A stretch of DNA of 45,778 nt, from NCBI GenBank assembly GCA_005778405.1, contig SXOA01000007.1, positions 1-45,778 on the forward strand, given 5' to 3'. The DNA is from Planctomycetaceae bacterium (GTDB lineage: Bacteria > Planctomycetota > Planctomycetia > Pirellulales > Pirellulaceae). The notes below the pieces were generated by a model. That model did no database searches. It was not told where the DNA came from and worked only from the letters and a program-made list of their open reading frames with translations. The position numbers were made by a program, and so were the translations under genes. The stretch's first letter is position 1; the number at the start of each line of letters is the position of its first letter. Below, one piece after another: positions 23,980 to 32,664 of this stretch.

Positions 23980-24903
23980 TCAGCAGCACTTCTCCTGATC
24001 GCAGGCGGCCGGCGCTGGGTCAAGTTGGAAATCGATGAGGGGCAAACCACCCTCTTTGATCGCCCGCGCGGTCACGCTGCGGAATTCAATTCCCTCGACG
24101 ACCGTCCACGGTTCCTCCTGCCGCATCACCAGCAAGGCGCTGCCGAAGCCGGCGGAAGTGAACGCCCGCAGGAAGTCCTGTTCTTCAAAGGCCCCGCTGA
24201 TGCAGCCGCTCCAGAGCGTAGGGTCGGACTTAAGCTCGGCGGGAACGTGGCGGCTGCTGACAATGTCGCTGATCACAGCCCGTCCTCCCGGGCGGAGGAC
24301 GCGGAAGACCTCGCGGAACAGTTGCTCGCGGTCCGCCTCGTCGACGAGATTCAGGACGCAGTTGGACAGGACGATGTCGATGGTCTCGCTCGCAATCAGC
24401 GGGGCGCTGCGGCGGGCCAGTACGATCTGCCGATGGAGAGCGAGATAGTCCTGGGACGACAAAACAGGCCCGGCCGCCAGCATGAACTCATCGAGCTGAT
24501 CGAGGGAGATTGCCAGATCCTGAATCCGCCCGCGATGGAAGGTCACGTTGTCCCAGCCGATGCGGCCGGCGATTTCAGATTGGTATTTGCGGGCCAGGGC
24601 CAGCATGTCGTCGTTCATGTCAACGCCGATGACCCGGCCCTGCGGCCCAACGATCTGTGATGCGATGTAGCAGATTTTTCCGCCGCCGCTACCGAGGTCG
24701 AGCACAGTCTCCCCCGCGCGCACGAAACGCGACGGGTCGCCGCAGCCGTAGTCCCGCTCGATGAGCTCGGCGGGAAGAACCTCCAGGTACTTGCGGTCGT
24801 AGCTCACGGGGCAACAGAGCGCGGGCTGCATCTCCTTGGAGGCGGCGGAGTAGCGCTCGAGAACGGCGGATTCTATGTGAAGAGGCAATTCCATAAGCCC
24901 CAT
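23980..24903 (-). CDS. SAM-dependent methyltransferase, arsenite methyltransferase (ArsM)-like
   Basis: 307 residues. Class I methyltransferase: the SAM-binding motif I is VLDLGSGGGKICYIASQ, followed by VIGVDMNDDMLALARKY. Cysteines fall where arsenite methyltransferases bind As(III): CCPVSYD near residue 31, RDYGCGDPS (about residue 54), SNCVLNLVDE and SGCISGAFEEQDF. The last ten residues are ACDQEKCC-like and add three more cysteines. Family members methylate As(III) to volatile or less toxic species; members with this CCP/YGCGDPS N-terminus are often linked to arsenosugar formation. No arsR, arsS or arsenic transporter is in the window. It is divergent from the ABM operon with 67 bp between. 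An internal ATG at codon 4 is an alternative start. Confidence 0.85.
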   Translation of the reverse strand: MGLMELPLHIESAVLERYSAASKEMQPALCCPVSYDRKYLEVLPAELIERDYGCGDPSRFVRAGETVLDLGSGGGKICYIASQIVGPQGRVIGVDMNDDMLALARKYQSEIAGRIGWDNVTFHRGRIQDLAISLDQLDEFMLAAGPVLSSQDYLALHRQIVLARRSAPLIASETIDIVLSNCVLNLVDEADREQLFREVFRVLRPGGRAVISDIVSSRHVPAELKSDPTLWSGCISGAFEEQDFLRAFTSAGFGSALLVMRQEEPWTVVEGIEFRSVTARAIKEGGLPLIDFQLDPAPAACDQEKCC

Positions 24904-24970
24904 TGTTCCGCGACTGGGACGACTTCACAATGAGAGGGCGAGTGGGGAACCAAGTTTGGGAGGTCAGGGT

Positions 24971-25282
24971 ATGATCGTCGTGCTGGCTTCGATTGAACTC
25001 AATGGTGGCAAACGTGCGGAGTTCCTCAAGGAATTCAGCCGCATCGTGCCGCTGGTCCGCGCGGAGCAAGGATGCATCGAGTACTTTCCTTCGGTCGATC
25101 ATGCCACCCATTTGCCGGTGCAGGGTCCACTGCGGGATGAGGTGGTGGTCGTGGTGGAAAAATGGGAAAGTGTGGCCGCGCTGGAGACGCACCTGATTGC
25201 GCCCCACATGATGGAGTATCGCCCCAAGGTAAAGGATTTTGTGAAGAAAGTTTCCCTGCAGATCCTGGAGCCGGTGGGTTAG
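24971..25282 (+). CDS. Antibiotic biosynthesis monooxygenase (ABM)-fold protein, YgiN-like
   Basis: 103 residues. Small ferredoxin-like ABM-fold protein: IVVLASIELNGGKRAEFLKE, LVRAEQGCIEYF, then VVVVEKWESVAALETHL and APHMMEY with the conserved histidine. Homologues are dimeric quinol monooxygenases or heme-degrading-type enzymes, and many have no known substrate. GGGAGG lies about 8 bp before the ATG at 24971; a TTG at 24956 is in frame but overlaps that site. It is the first gene of a three-gene run, 6 bp before xdhC. The link to molybdenum enzyme maturation is only by position. Confidence 0.85.
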   Translation: MIVVLASIELNGGKRAEFLKEFSRIVPLVRAEQGCIEYFPSVDHATHLPVQGPLRDEVVVVVEKWESVAALETHLIAPHMMEYRPKVKDFVKKVSLQILEPVG

Positions 25283-25288
25283 CCCTTC

Positions 25289-26362
25289 ATGCGAGACATT
25301 GTTCGCCGACTTCTTTCCGCCTTGGAGTCCCAGACGCCGCTGGCGTATTGCCGCCTGGTGGAAACACGGGGCTCTACGCCGCAAAAGGCGGGGGCAACCA
25401 TGCTGGTTTTTGAGGACGGCTCGCAGCAGGGGACGCTCGGCGGCGGCTGCGTCGAGGCGGAGGTCAAGCGGCGAGCGCTCGGCCTGCTTCAGGAAAACCG
25501 CAGCGAAGTCTGCAAGTTCCAACTCGACAGCGACTACGGCTGGGACGATGGCCTGATCTGCGGCGGACGGATGCAAATCCTCGTCGAGCCGATTTCTGGC
25601 AATGAGGAGAGCAAGCGGTATTTTCGGACGTTGGCCGAGCGGATTGACGCCGGCCAGGGAGTTTCCGAAGCCATCGTCTTCGATTCGGCAGCAAGCGGAC
25701 TGAGTGCGCCGACAAGCTATTTGCTGGATGCACATGGCACTTGCCTGGCCTCGTTACACGCCACGGGCGATCCGCCATCTGCCGTCATGCAGTACCTTCG
25801 TCCACTGCTCACTCGCCCGCGCCCCTACGTGCAATCCGGGATCGCCTTCCTGCCCGTGCTTCCTCGCTGCCGCCTGGTGATCGTTGGCGGCGGACATGTC
25901 GGCAAGGCGGTGGGAGACCTGGCGGTGCAGCTTGATTTTGATGTCTGGGCGGTCGATGACCGGGAGGAATACGTCAGCCAGGAGCGGTTTCCCAAAGCGC
26001 AGCAGAGAATCGCCGGCAGCATCGAGCAGGTACTGCCCAGTCTCGAAATCACGCCGGACACCTACTGCCTGATTGTGACCCGCGGCCACAACCACGACGA
26101 AGAAGCCCTCTTCCACCTCGTCAATCGCGGTGCTCGCTACGTCGGCCTCATCGGCAGCCGGCGGAAGATCAAAATGATCTTTGATGACTTGCTCGCGGAG
26201 GGGATTTCCGCACAGTCGCTGGCAAAAGTCTATGCCCCGCTCGGCATCGACATCGGCAGTCAGACCGTGCCGGAAATCGCCGTCAGCATCTGTGCGGAAA
26301 TGGTGGCTCATCGCAATTTGGATGGCCAGGTTCCGGGCCGGCCCAAGAACATCGAAGTCTGA
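25289..26362 (+). CDS. XdhC/CoxI family protein (molybdenum hydroxylase maturation)
   Basis: 357 residues. XdhC proteins bind the sulfurated molybdenum cofactor and deliver it to xanthine-dehydrogenase-type enzymes. The N-terminal XdhC/CoxI domain has RLVETRGSTPQKAGATMLVF and QGTLGGGCVEAEVKRRAL, both family signatures. The C-terminal Rossmann domain has RLVIVGGGHVGKAVGDLAV, an acidic VDDREEYV, and YVGLIGSRRKIKMIFDDL. It starts 6 bp after the ABM gene and ends 2 bp before the mocA-like gene, so the three are an operon. The hydroxylase itself is not in the window. Confidence 0.93.
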   Translation: MRDIVRRLLSALESQTPLAYCRLVETRGSTPQKAGATMLVFEDGSQQGTLGGGCVEAEVKRRALGLLQENRSEVCKFQLDSDYGWDDGLICGGRMQILVEPISGNEESKRYFRTLAERIDAGQGVSEAIVFDSAASGLSAPTSYLLDAHGTCLASLHATGDPPSAVMQYLRPLLTRPRPYVQSGIAFLPVLPRCRLVIVGGGHVGKAVGDLAVQLDFDVWAVDDREEYVSQERFPKAQQRIAGSIEQVLPSLEITPDTYCLIVTRGHNHDEEALFHLVNRGARYVGLIGSRRKIKMIFDDLLAEGISAQSLAKVYAPLGIDIGSQTVPEIAVSICAEMVAHRNLDGQVPGRPKNIEV

Positions 26363-26364
26363 GT

Positions 26365-26976
26365 ATGCCCTCCCGTTTCTTCGCCATCATTCCCGCCGCC
26401 GGCACCAGCACACGCATGGGCACGCCGAAGCTCCTGCTGCCGGTCGCAGGCACAAAGATGATCGAGAAAACAATCAGGGCCTGGCAGGGGAGTCGAATGT
26501 ATCGGATTGTGGTCGTCATTCGGCCTGGTGACGACGAACTCGTGCGAGTTTGCCAGTCCTCCGGCATGGTCGATGTTGTTGTCCCTCCCTCGGCGCCTCC
26601 GCAAATGAAAGATTCGGTGCAGTGTGCCTTGAGGCATCTTGAAGTAACTTATTCACCAGCACCCGACGATGCCTGGCTCATGGCCCCGGCTGATATGCCG
26701 CATCTCTCTCCGCAAGTGATGAATACTCTTCTGTGGGAACATGACCCTCAGCGACCGAGCATTTTGGTGCCAACGATCGAAGGTCGACGCGGCCATCCTG
26801 TCTTGTTTCCCTGGACCCTCCTACCGGAAGTCTATCAGCTAGCGGAGAGCGAGGGTCTAAATGTCTTGCAGCAACGCCATCCGTGCCGCGAGGTTCCCTG
26901 CGACGGGCCAGAGATTTACGGAGACGCAGCATTTGCCGACATTGATACTCCGGATGACTACCAGCGGCTCAAGTAG
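26365..26976 (+). CDS. MobA-like NTP transferase (MocA-type molybdenum cofactor cytidylyltransferase)
   Basis: 203 residues. The N-terminus IIPAAGTSTRMGTPKLLLPV is the nucleotidyltransferase loop, close to the AAGxSxRMGxxK consensus of MocA/MobA. The acidic metal site is in DAWLMAPADMPHLS, and RRGHPVLFPWTLLPE and FADIDTPDDYQRL near the end match the MocA subfamily, which adds CMP to molybdopterin to make the dinucleotide cofactor of molybdenum hydroxylases. Its place 2 bp after xdhC makes the MocA reading stronger than MobA. Codon use matches the neighbours. It converges with the sulfatase operon. Confidence 0.88.
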   Translation: MPSRFFAIIPAAGTSTRMGTPKLLLPVAGTKMIEKTIRAWQGSRMYRIVVVIRPGDDELVRVCQSSGMVDVVVPPSAPPQMKDSVQCALRHLEVTYSPAPDDAWLMAPADMPHLSPQVMNTLLWEHDPQRPSILVPTIEGRRGHPVLFPWTLLPEVYQLAESEGLNVLQQRHPCREVPCDGPEIYGDAAFADIDTPDDYQRLK

Positions 26977-26988
26977 TACTTCGCCCAC

Positions 26989-28410
26989 TTACTGGTATTT
27001 CTTTCCTGCGGGCAGTTTTTCGGGAATCGGGGGCCGATCGGGGACGCGGCAGGTCTTAAGAAACGCTTCAATCTTGGCGACAACCTCCGGTTGTTCTGTT
27101 GCCACGTCTTTTGTCTCCTTGGGATCCGTGGCCAAGTCATACAGTTCGAGCGGCAGTGCATTCTTGCGGCGAACGGCCTTCCAATTCCCCTTGCGCACCG
27201 CTATCTGATGGTCTCCCTTGCCGGCTGGAAGCTCCCAGTACAGAAACTCGTGTTGGAACTGCGCTCGCCCGGCTGCTTTCTCCCCCAGAAGCTCAGGCAC
27301 AATGGACTGACCGTCGACTCTCAGGCAGGCAGGAATTTTGGCATGGGCCAATTCGGCCAGCGTCGGCAGGACATCGGGAAAGTAGGCGGGCAAATCGGAT
27401 ATTCCGCCGGGTTTTATTTTTCCCGGCCAGCGGGCCAGGAGCGGCGTGCGGATTCCTCCCTCGTACATATCCCCCTTGCTGCCGCGGAGTCCCCCCGTGC
27501 CATCGAAGAACGTGACGAGCGTTTGCCAGGGGCCGCTTCCCTGCGCCCCATTATCGGAGGAGAAGAAGACGATGGTGTTCTCGTCCAGCTTCAGCTCCTT
27601 GAGCTGAGCCATGATGCGACCAACGCCGTCGTCGAGGCGGGAAATCATGGCAGCATACGTCGCGTAGCCGTCCTCAGCATCGATGTAACCGGGGCGAGGA
27701 TCATCGATAAGCTGCTTGGGGAATTTGCCGCGATATTTGGCGAGCGAATCCTCGGGGACCGCCAGTTCGACATGCGGGATGGTCGGTGTGAGGTAGAGGA
27801 AAAACGGTTTCGCCTGGTTGCGGCGGATGAAGTCGTCGGCGCGCTGCATGATGACGTCGTGCGCGTACTGGCCGTGTTTGCCGTCGGCATTTCCTTCCAG
27901 CGGGAATTTGTGATCGTTTTCCCAGAGAAAATCCGGGTAATAGAAATGGGCGTGAACCTGGTGCAAATAGCCGAAGTGCTCGTCGAATCCTTGCTTGATG
28001 GCCTCCCCGGGGCTGCCGTGGTCCCCCTGTCCCCACTTTCCAAAACAGCCCGTGGCGTAGCCAGCAGACTTCAGCACTTCGGCAACAGAGTGATCTTCGT
28101 CTCGCATCACGAATTGGCCGCCATTGTTTCTCACCGGACAGTGACCGGTATGCAGACCCGTCATCAGAACACTGCGGCTAGGAGCACAGACCGTGCAGCC
28201 GGCATACGCCTGCGTGAATCGCAGCCCTTCCTTTGCCAGGCGGTCGATGTGCGGCGTCTGGATTTGCTTTTGTCCGTAACAGCCGAGATGTCCGTGGCCG
28301 AGGTCGTCGGCGAGAATGAAGATGATGTTTGGGGGGCGCTCGTCGGCTGCAACGTGGTTGGCAGTCAGTGAGGCCAGGATCAGAACAACTAATTGGAGTC
28401 GCAGATACAT
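26989..28410 (-). CDS. Exported arylsulfatase (type I, formylglycine-dependent), last gene of the operon
   Basis: 473 residues with a signal peptide (LVVLILASLTANHVAA). Sulfatases hydrolyse sulfate esters using a formylglycine made from a Cys or Ser. The metal-site motif PNIIFILADDLGHGHLGCYG (two Asp) and the modification site CAPSRSVLMTG are visible, with Cys75 as the modified residue. A second signature, GYATGCFGKWGQGDHG, and LYLTPTIPHVEL, DNGAQG and RGSKGDMYEGGIRTPLLARW complete the family pattern. It is near in type to the sulfatase at 29891 (shared HTGH after the site). It is the last gene of a five-gene minus-strand run, 7 bp after the previous stop; GAGGT overlaps that stop. The sulfated substrate is unknown. 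Confidence 0.92.
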   Translation of the reverse strand: MYLRLQLVVLILASLTANHVAADERPPNIIFILADDLGHGHLGCYGQKQIQTPHIDRLAKEGLRFTQAYAGCTVCAPSRSVLMTGLHTGHCPVRNNGGQFVMRDEDHSVAEVLKSAGYATGCFGKWGQGDHGSPGEAIKQGFDEHFGYLHQVHAHFYYPDFLWENDHKFPLEGNADGKHGQYAHDVIMQRADDFIRRNQAKPFFLYLTPTIPHVELAVPEDSLAKYRGKFPKQLIDDPRPGYIDAEDGYATYAAMISRLDDGVGRIMAQLKELKLDENTIVFFSSDNGAQGSGPWQTLVTFFDGTGGLRGSKGDMYEGGIRTPLLARWPGKIKPGGISDLPAYFPDVLPTLAELAHAKIPACLRVDGQSIVPELLGEKAAGRAQFQHEFLYWELPAGKGDHQIAVRKGNWKAVRRKNALPLELYDLATDPKETKDVATEQPEVVAKIEAFLKTCRVPDRPPIPEKLPAGKKYQ

Positions 28411-28417
28411 ACCGACC

Positions 28418-29875
28418 TCAGTCTTTCTTGGTCTTCTTTGCCGCGGGAGGCATTAGAATCGGCAAGTCCCAAACCGGCATCTGTTTTTGAATCTCGCTGT
28501 AGAACGTCACGAGCTTATCACGCATTTCGGCCAATCGCTCTGGCTCCTTGCTGGCCAGATCATGTTGTTGGCCAATGTCATCCTTGAGATTGTAAAGCTC
28601 GAAGTTCACGAGCTTTGTTCCCTGGAGGATTTCCATATCACCCTTTTGCACCGTGCCCGCTGGAACCCTTTCCTGCTCCCAGGAGCCGAGAATCATGTAG
28701 TCTCCGATTCTCATGGCGGCCTTCGGCCCGCTGATAGAGCGGTAATAGTGCCAGAAAAGAGGCTGCGCACGGGCGAGTGGTTTGTTTTCGAGCAGCGAGA
28801 CCAAACTAACGCCGTCGAGCGGCCGGTCCTGGGGTGGCTTGATGCCGGCGAACGCGCAAAACGTCGGTAGCAAGTCGAGGCTGCAGATGGGTTCGCCGCT
28901 AGTCTGACCGGCTTTCACACGGGCTGGCCAGCGGAGGATGCCGGGGACGCGAATGCCACCGTCGTAGACATGCAGCTTCATTCCCCGGAGTGGTCCCGGT
29001 GAACCGTGCGACCGCATCGCGGCCGGATAGCGAAGCAGAGTTTCCGGGCCGTTATCGGAAGTGAAGAACACCAGTGTGTTCTCCGCCAGCTTCGACTCGT
29101 CCAGATACGCGAGGAGCTTGCCGACTGCTCGGTCCATGTTGGTGACATTCGCGTAGTAGAGGGCCTCACCTTCCTTCTTCGCCTCGGGATACTGAGCGAC
29201 GAGGTCCGGCGGCGAAGCAATCGGCTCGTGCGGTTCATGAAAGCAGACGAATTGGAAGAAGGGCCCTTTCTGGTCACGAATTTCGCGAAGCCACCTGATC
29301 GATTCCTCCGCGACGACCTGGCAGGAATAGTCTTGTGTTGGCCCGATCTTTTGGCCATTGCGGACGAAGTTGACGGGGTTTTCGTGGGACGGTCCGGCAT
29401 TGTTCTGAGTGCTCATCCAGTGCTCAAAGCCGTGGTCCCCCGGCTGAGGTTGCTCGTTGGAATTGAACTTACCGTTGAGATGCCATTTGCCAATGTGGCA
29501 GGTGGAATAGCCGGTCTGCTTCAAAAGCGTGGCGATGGTCAGCTCTTCCTTCCGCAAGTGCATCACGTGTCCCGGAGGAATCCAGTCGTAAACTCCGACG
29601 CGGCTCGGCGTCCGTCCGGTCATGAGCCCGGCCCGCGACGCCGAACAAACCGGCGCGGCCGCGTAGCAATCGGTAAAGCGAATCCCCTGGCTCGCCAGCT
29701 TGTCGAGATGTGGTGTCTTGATGCTCTTGTGGCCAAAACAGCCAAGGTCCCCGTAGCCGAGGTCGTCGCAGAGGATGACGAGGAAGTTAGGGCGCTCGGC
29801 AGCGGACGATGAATGCTGGATTACACCCAAGAACTGAAACAATACGCCAGCAACTAGCAATAATCTCGCCGTCAT
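28418..29875 (-). CDS. Exported sulfatase (type I, site CSASR)
   Basis: 485 residues with a signal peptide (LLLVAGVLFQFLGVIQHSS). Sulfatase signatures: PNFLVILCDDLGYGDLGCFG (metal Asp pair), the modification site CSASRAGLMTGR with Cys77, and GYSTCHIGKWHLNG, FVCFHEPHEP, DNGPETL and MKLHVYDGGIRVPGILRWP. The site has Ala where the CxPxR consensus has Pro; this CSASR variant occurs in other bacterial sulfatases, so activity is still likely. It lies 15 bp after the preceding sulfatase stop; AGGTG is 5 bp before the ATG. No signs of transfer. Confidence 0.92.
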   Translation of the reverse strand: MTARLLLVAGVLFQFLGVIQHSSSAAERPNFLVILCDDLGYGDLGCFGHKSIKTPHLDKLASQGIRFTDCYAAAPVCSASRAGLMTGRTPSRVGVYDWIPPGHVMHLRKEELTIATLLKQTGYSTCHIGKWHLNGKFNSNEQPQPGDHGFEHWMSTQNNAGPSHENPVNFVRNGQKIGPTQDYSCQVVAEESIRWLREIRDQKGPFFQFVCFHEPHEPIASPPDLVAQYPEAKKEGEALYYANVTNMDRAVGKLLAYLDESKLAENTLVFFTSDNGPETLLRYPAAMRSHGSPGPLRGMKLHVYDGGIRVPGILRWPARVKAGQTSGEPICSLDLLPTFCAFAGIKPPQDRPLDGVSLVSLLENKPLARAQPLFWHYYRSISGPKAAMRIGDYMILGSWEQERVPAGTVQKGDMEILQGTKLVNFELYNLKDDIGQQHDLASKEPERLAEMRDKLVTFYSEIQKQMPVWDLPILMPPAAKKTKKD

Positions 29876-29890
29876 ATCGCACCTGGCGTA

Positions 29891-31303
29891 CTATTTCGTC
29901 TTGGGAATCGGAAACTTCCACTTCTCACTCGGCCGGTTCGCCTTAGCCATTGCCTCCTTCGCCTTCACCACTAACTCCGGCTTTTCCCCGGCCAAGTCTT
30001 TCTCTTCTCCGATGTCGCGCGACACGTCGTACAGTCGCACTGCGCTGGCGAGCGGCTGCTGGATGGCTTTGTAGTCTCCCATGCGCACGGCCTGGCCGGC
30101 GCGGTTCCCTTCGTAGAAGGCCCAGTAAAGATAATCGTGCTGTTGCTGCTTCTCTGGCTGAGATCGGAGTGTCGGCAGGATGGAAAGGCCATCGATGTCT
30201 TTGGGGACATGCTCGGTCGCGCCGGTCAATTCGGCCAGCGTTGGCAGGATGTCCTGAAAGCCACTAACGAATTTGGATTCGCTGCCTGCGGCAATCCTAC
30301 CGGGCCAACGGGCGATAAAGGGAACGCGAATGCCGCCGTCGGTGAGGTCGCGCTTGGTCCCCTGGAGCGGGCCGTTGGAATCGCTGAAGTTCGGGTCAGC
30401 TCCCCCTTCGCGATGCGGGCCGTTGTCGGAGGAGAAGAAAATGAGAGTCGTTTCGTCCTCCCCTTGCTCCTGCAGCTTGGCCAGGATGCGGCCGATATCC
30501 GCGTCCATTCGCGTAATCATCGCCGCGTGCCCCTTCTGCGACAAAGGCCAGTCCGTTTTGGCGTAAGAGCCGTAGTCGGGGACTTCCATGCCTGCCTTTC
30601 CCGCCTCGTTGTTGGCGTGCGGAGTGGTAAATGCGAGATACATAAAGAACGGCCCCACAGTCGACTTTTGCGAACTCAAAAACCGCAGCGCCTCTTCGGC
30701 AATCAGGTCGTGGCTGTAGTCAGTCTTTTTCGTCGCCACGCCGCTGCCGAATTCGGTCGCTCCCGGCGGGACTTCATTCCGCAGTGGAAACCGGGCTTCC
30801 CCCTTCATCAAAAACGCCGGGTAGTAGTTGTGGGCATGCCCCTGGTCGAGATAGCCAAAGAAATGATCAAAGCCCTGCTTCGTCGGCACACCGGTCGATC
30901 CTTCGTGCCCCAATCCCCATTTGCCGTAAAGAGCCGTTGTGTAACCTGCCGTTTTGAGGACTTCCGCAACCGTCACATCCTTGGGCCGCAGATTGTCCTT
31001 GGCATTCCCCCGAATCAAACAGTGCCCTGTGTGATAGCCGGTCATCAACACGCAGCGGGAAGGGGCGCAGACCGTGGAGCCCGCGTAGAAATCGGTGAAC
31101 CGCATCCCCTCCTTCGCGAGGCGGTCGATATTTGGCGTCTGAATCCGCTTCTGGCCATAGCAACCGACATCTCCGTAACCGAGGTCGTCCGCCAGGATGA
31201 AAATGATGTTGGGACGCGCAACTGGTTGTTGTTCCGCAAGTACGGGCGCGAAACCGCAAGCGAGAAACATCGCGACGAATGGTAAGTGCTGGAGACGCAA
31301 CAT
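29891..31303 (-). CDS. Exported arylsulfatase (type I), directly after hslU
   Basis: 470 residues. The signal peptide (LPFVAMFLACGFAPVLAE) directs export. Motifs: PNIIFILADDLGYGDVGCYG (metal ligands), CAPSRCVLMTGYHTGH with Cys79 as the formylglycine site, GYTTALYGKWGLGHEG, AFTTPHANNE, DNGPHREGG and RDLTDGGIRVPFIARWP. The C-terminus ends KWKFPIPKTK. The ATG at 31303 is only 2 bp after the hslU stop, so translation may be coupled to hslU; a TTG at 31309 would overlap it. Substrate unknown; the formylglycine-generating enzyme or anSME is not in the window. Confidence 0.92.
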   Translation of the reverse strand: MLRLQHLPFVAMFLACGFAPVLAEQQPVARPNIIFILADDLGYGDVGCYGQKRIQTPNIDRLAKEGMRFTDFYAGSTVCAPSRCVLMTGYHTGHCLIRGNAKDNLRPKDVTVAEVLKTAGYTTALYGKWGLGHEGSTGVPTKQGFDHFFGYLDQGHAHNYYPAFLMKGEARFPLRNEVPPGATEFGSGVATKKTDYSHDLIAEEALRFLSSQKSTVGPFFMYLAFTTPHANNEAGKAGMEVPDYGSYAKTDWPLSQKGHAAMITRMDADIGRILAKLQEQGEDETTLIFFSSDNGPHREGGADPNFSDSNGPLQGTKRDLTDGGIRVPFIARWPGRIAAGSESKFVSGFQDILPTLAELTGATEHVPKDIDGLSILPTLRSQPEKQQQHDYLYWAFYEGNRAGQAVRMGDYKAIQQPLASAVRLYDVSRDIGEEKDLAGEKPELVVKAKEAMAKANRPSEKWKFPIPKTK

Positions 31304-31305
31304 GG

Positions 31306-32664
31306 TCAAAGAATGTACCTACTGAGGTCTTCATCTTCCGCAATCGTCTTGAGCTTCTCCTGCACGTAACTGGCGGTGATGTCCATCTTGCCCATTTGCA
31401 TCTGGGGAGCTTCAAAGCTCAAGTCCTCGAGCAGTCGTTCCAATATCGTATACAGCCGCCGAGCGCCGATATTCTGCGTCGTTTGATTGACGCGAAAGGC
31501 GAATTCCGCCAAAGCTTCAATGGCATCATCGCCGAATTCCAATTCGACTCCTTCGGTCTTGAGGAGCGCCGAGTATTGCTTGGTCAGTGAATTCTGCGGT
31601 TCTTTGAGGATGCGGACAAAGTCGTCTTTGGTCAGATCTTGGAGCTCGACGCGGATGGGGAAGCGGCCTTGCAGTTCCGGCATCAAATCGCTGGGTTTGG
31701 CTTTGTGGAACGCGCCGGCGGCAATGAACAGGACGTGGTCGGTCCGAATCTGACCGTAGCGAGACTGGATATGCGTCCCTTCCACGATGGGGAGCAAATC
31801 CCGCTGGACTCCCTGGCGGGAAACGTCGGCTCCGCGGGTATCGCTGGCCACAATTTTGTCCAGCTCGTCAATAAAGATGATGCCGACGTTCTCGGCCAGT
31901 TCGACCGCGGCAGCGTTGACCTTGTCGGGATCGAGAAGGGCGTCAGTTTCCTGTTCCAAAAGAATCTGTCGTGCCTGCGAGACGGTCAGCTCGCGGCGGG
32001 AAGTGTGCTTGGGGAGCGGCAGTTTGTCGAGCAGGTCCTGGATTCCGAAATCCATCCCCTCCATGCCCATGCCGCCGACCAGCACCGGTGTCGCCTTATG
32101 CTCGGTGGTCAACTCGACTTTTTCTTCTTCCAAAAGCTCGGCCCGCAGCATTTCCCGCATCTTCTCGCGGTCGCGACTGAATTCCTCGTCGTCCTGCGGC
32201 ACGTCACTTTTGGCCTTGAGCAGCATGTCTAGCAGCCGCTCTTCGACCCGCTTGGTGGCTTCCGACTCGACCTTGGTCCGCTCCGCGGCTTTGACCAGGC
32301 CGATGGCATTCTCGACGAGCTCACGGACCATGCTCTCCACGTCGCGGCCGTAGTAGCCAACCTCCGTGTACTTGGTCGCTTCAACCTTGATGAATGGGGC
32401 TCCGGTTAGCTTGGCCAGGCGACGGGCGATTTCCGTCTTGCCGACGCCCGTCGGGCCAATCATCAGGATGTTTTTCGGACTCACTTCCTGCCGCATTTCT
32501 TCGGGCAGGTGCTGCCGCCGCCAGCGGTTGCGGATGGCAATGGCCACGGCCCGCTTGGCGTCGTTTTGCCCCACGATGTAGCGGTCCAGCTCCGCCACGA
32601 TTTCCCGCGGCGTCAAATCGCGGGGCTCAATCGTGGCTGGGCCGGCACTTTTCAGCTTCCGCAC
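31306..32664 (-). CDS. hslU: ATP-dependent protease ATPase subunit HslU (ClpY)
   Basis: 452 residues. AAA+ unfoldase that feeds Hsl[21 protein letters not shown] precedes Walker A GPTGVGKT (residues 70-77); Walker B is [10 protein letters not shown] near residue 260. The sensor region [20 protein letters not shown] and the C-terminal [18 protein letters not shown], ending in the RYIL that docks in HslV, are intact. The pore loop is GYYG where E. coli has GYVG. The start is GTG at 32664: GGAGG lies 7-8 bases upstream and the start overlaps the end of hslV by 13 bp, so coupling is likely. The frame stays open to 32937, but that part is antisense-like and arginine-rich. It precedes three sulfatases by 2 bp. 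Confidence 0.94.
   Translation of the reverse strand: MRKLKSAGPATIEPRDLTPREIVAELDRYIVGQNDAKRAVAIAIRNRWRRQHLPEEMRQEVSPKNILMIGPTGVGKTEIARRLAKLTGAPFIKVEATKYTEVGYYGRDVESMVRELVENAIGLVKAAERTKVESEATKRVEERLLDMLLKAKSDVPQDDEEFSRDREKMREMLRAELLEEEKVELTTEHKATPVLVGGMGMEGMDFGIQDLLDKLPLPKHTSRRELTVSQARQILLEQETDALLDPDKVNAAAVELAENVGIIFIDELDKIVASDTRGADVSRQGVQRDLLPIVEGTHIQSRYGQIRTDHVLFIAAGAFHKAKPSDLMPELQGRFPIRVELQDLTKDDFVRILKEPQNSLTKQYSALLKTEGVELEFGDDAIEALAEFAFRVNQTTQNIGARRLYTILERLLEDLSFEAPQMQMGKMDITASYVQEKLKTIAEDEDLSRYIL

Noticed and set aside
27091..28371. 426-codon plus-strand frame opposite a sulfatase
   Set aside because: Antisense shadow of a gene with all sulfatase motifs.
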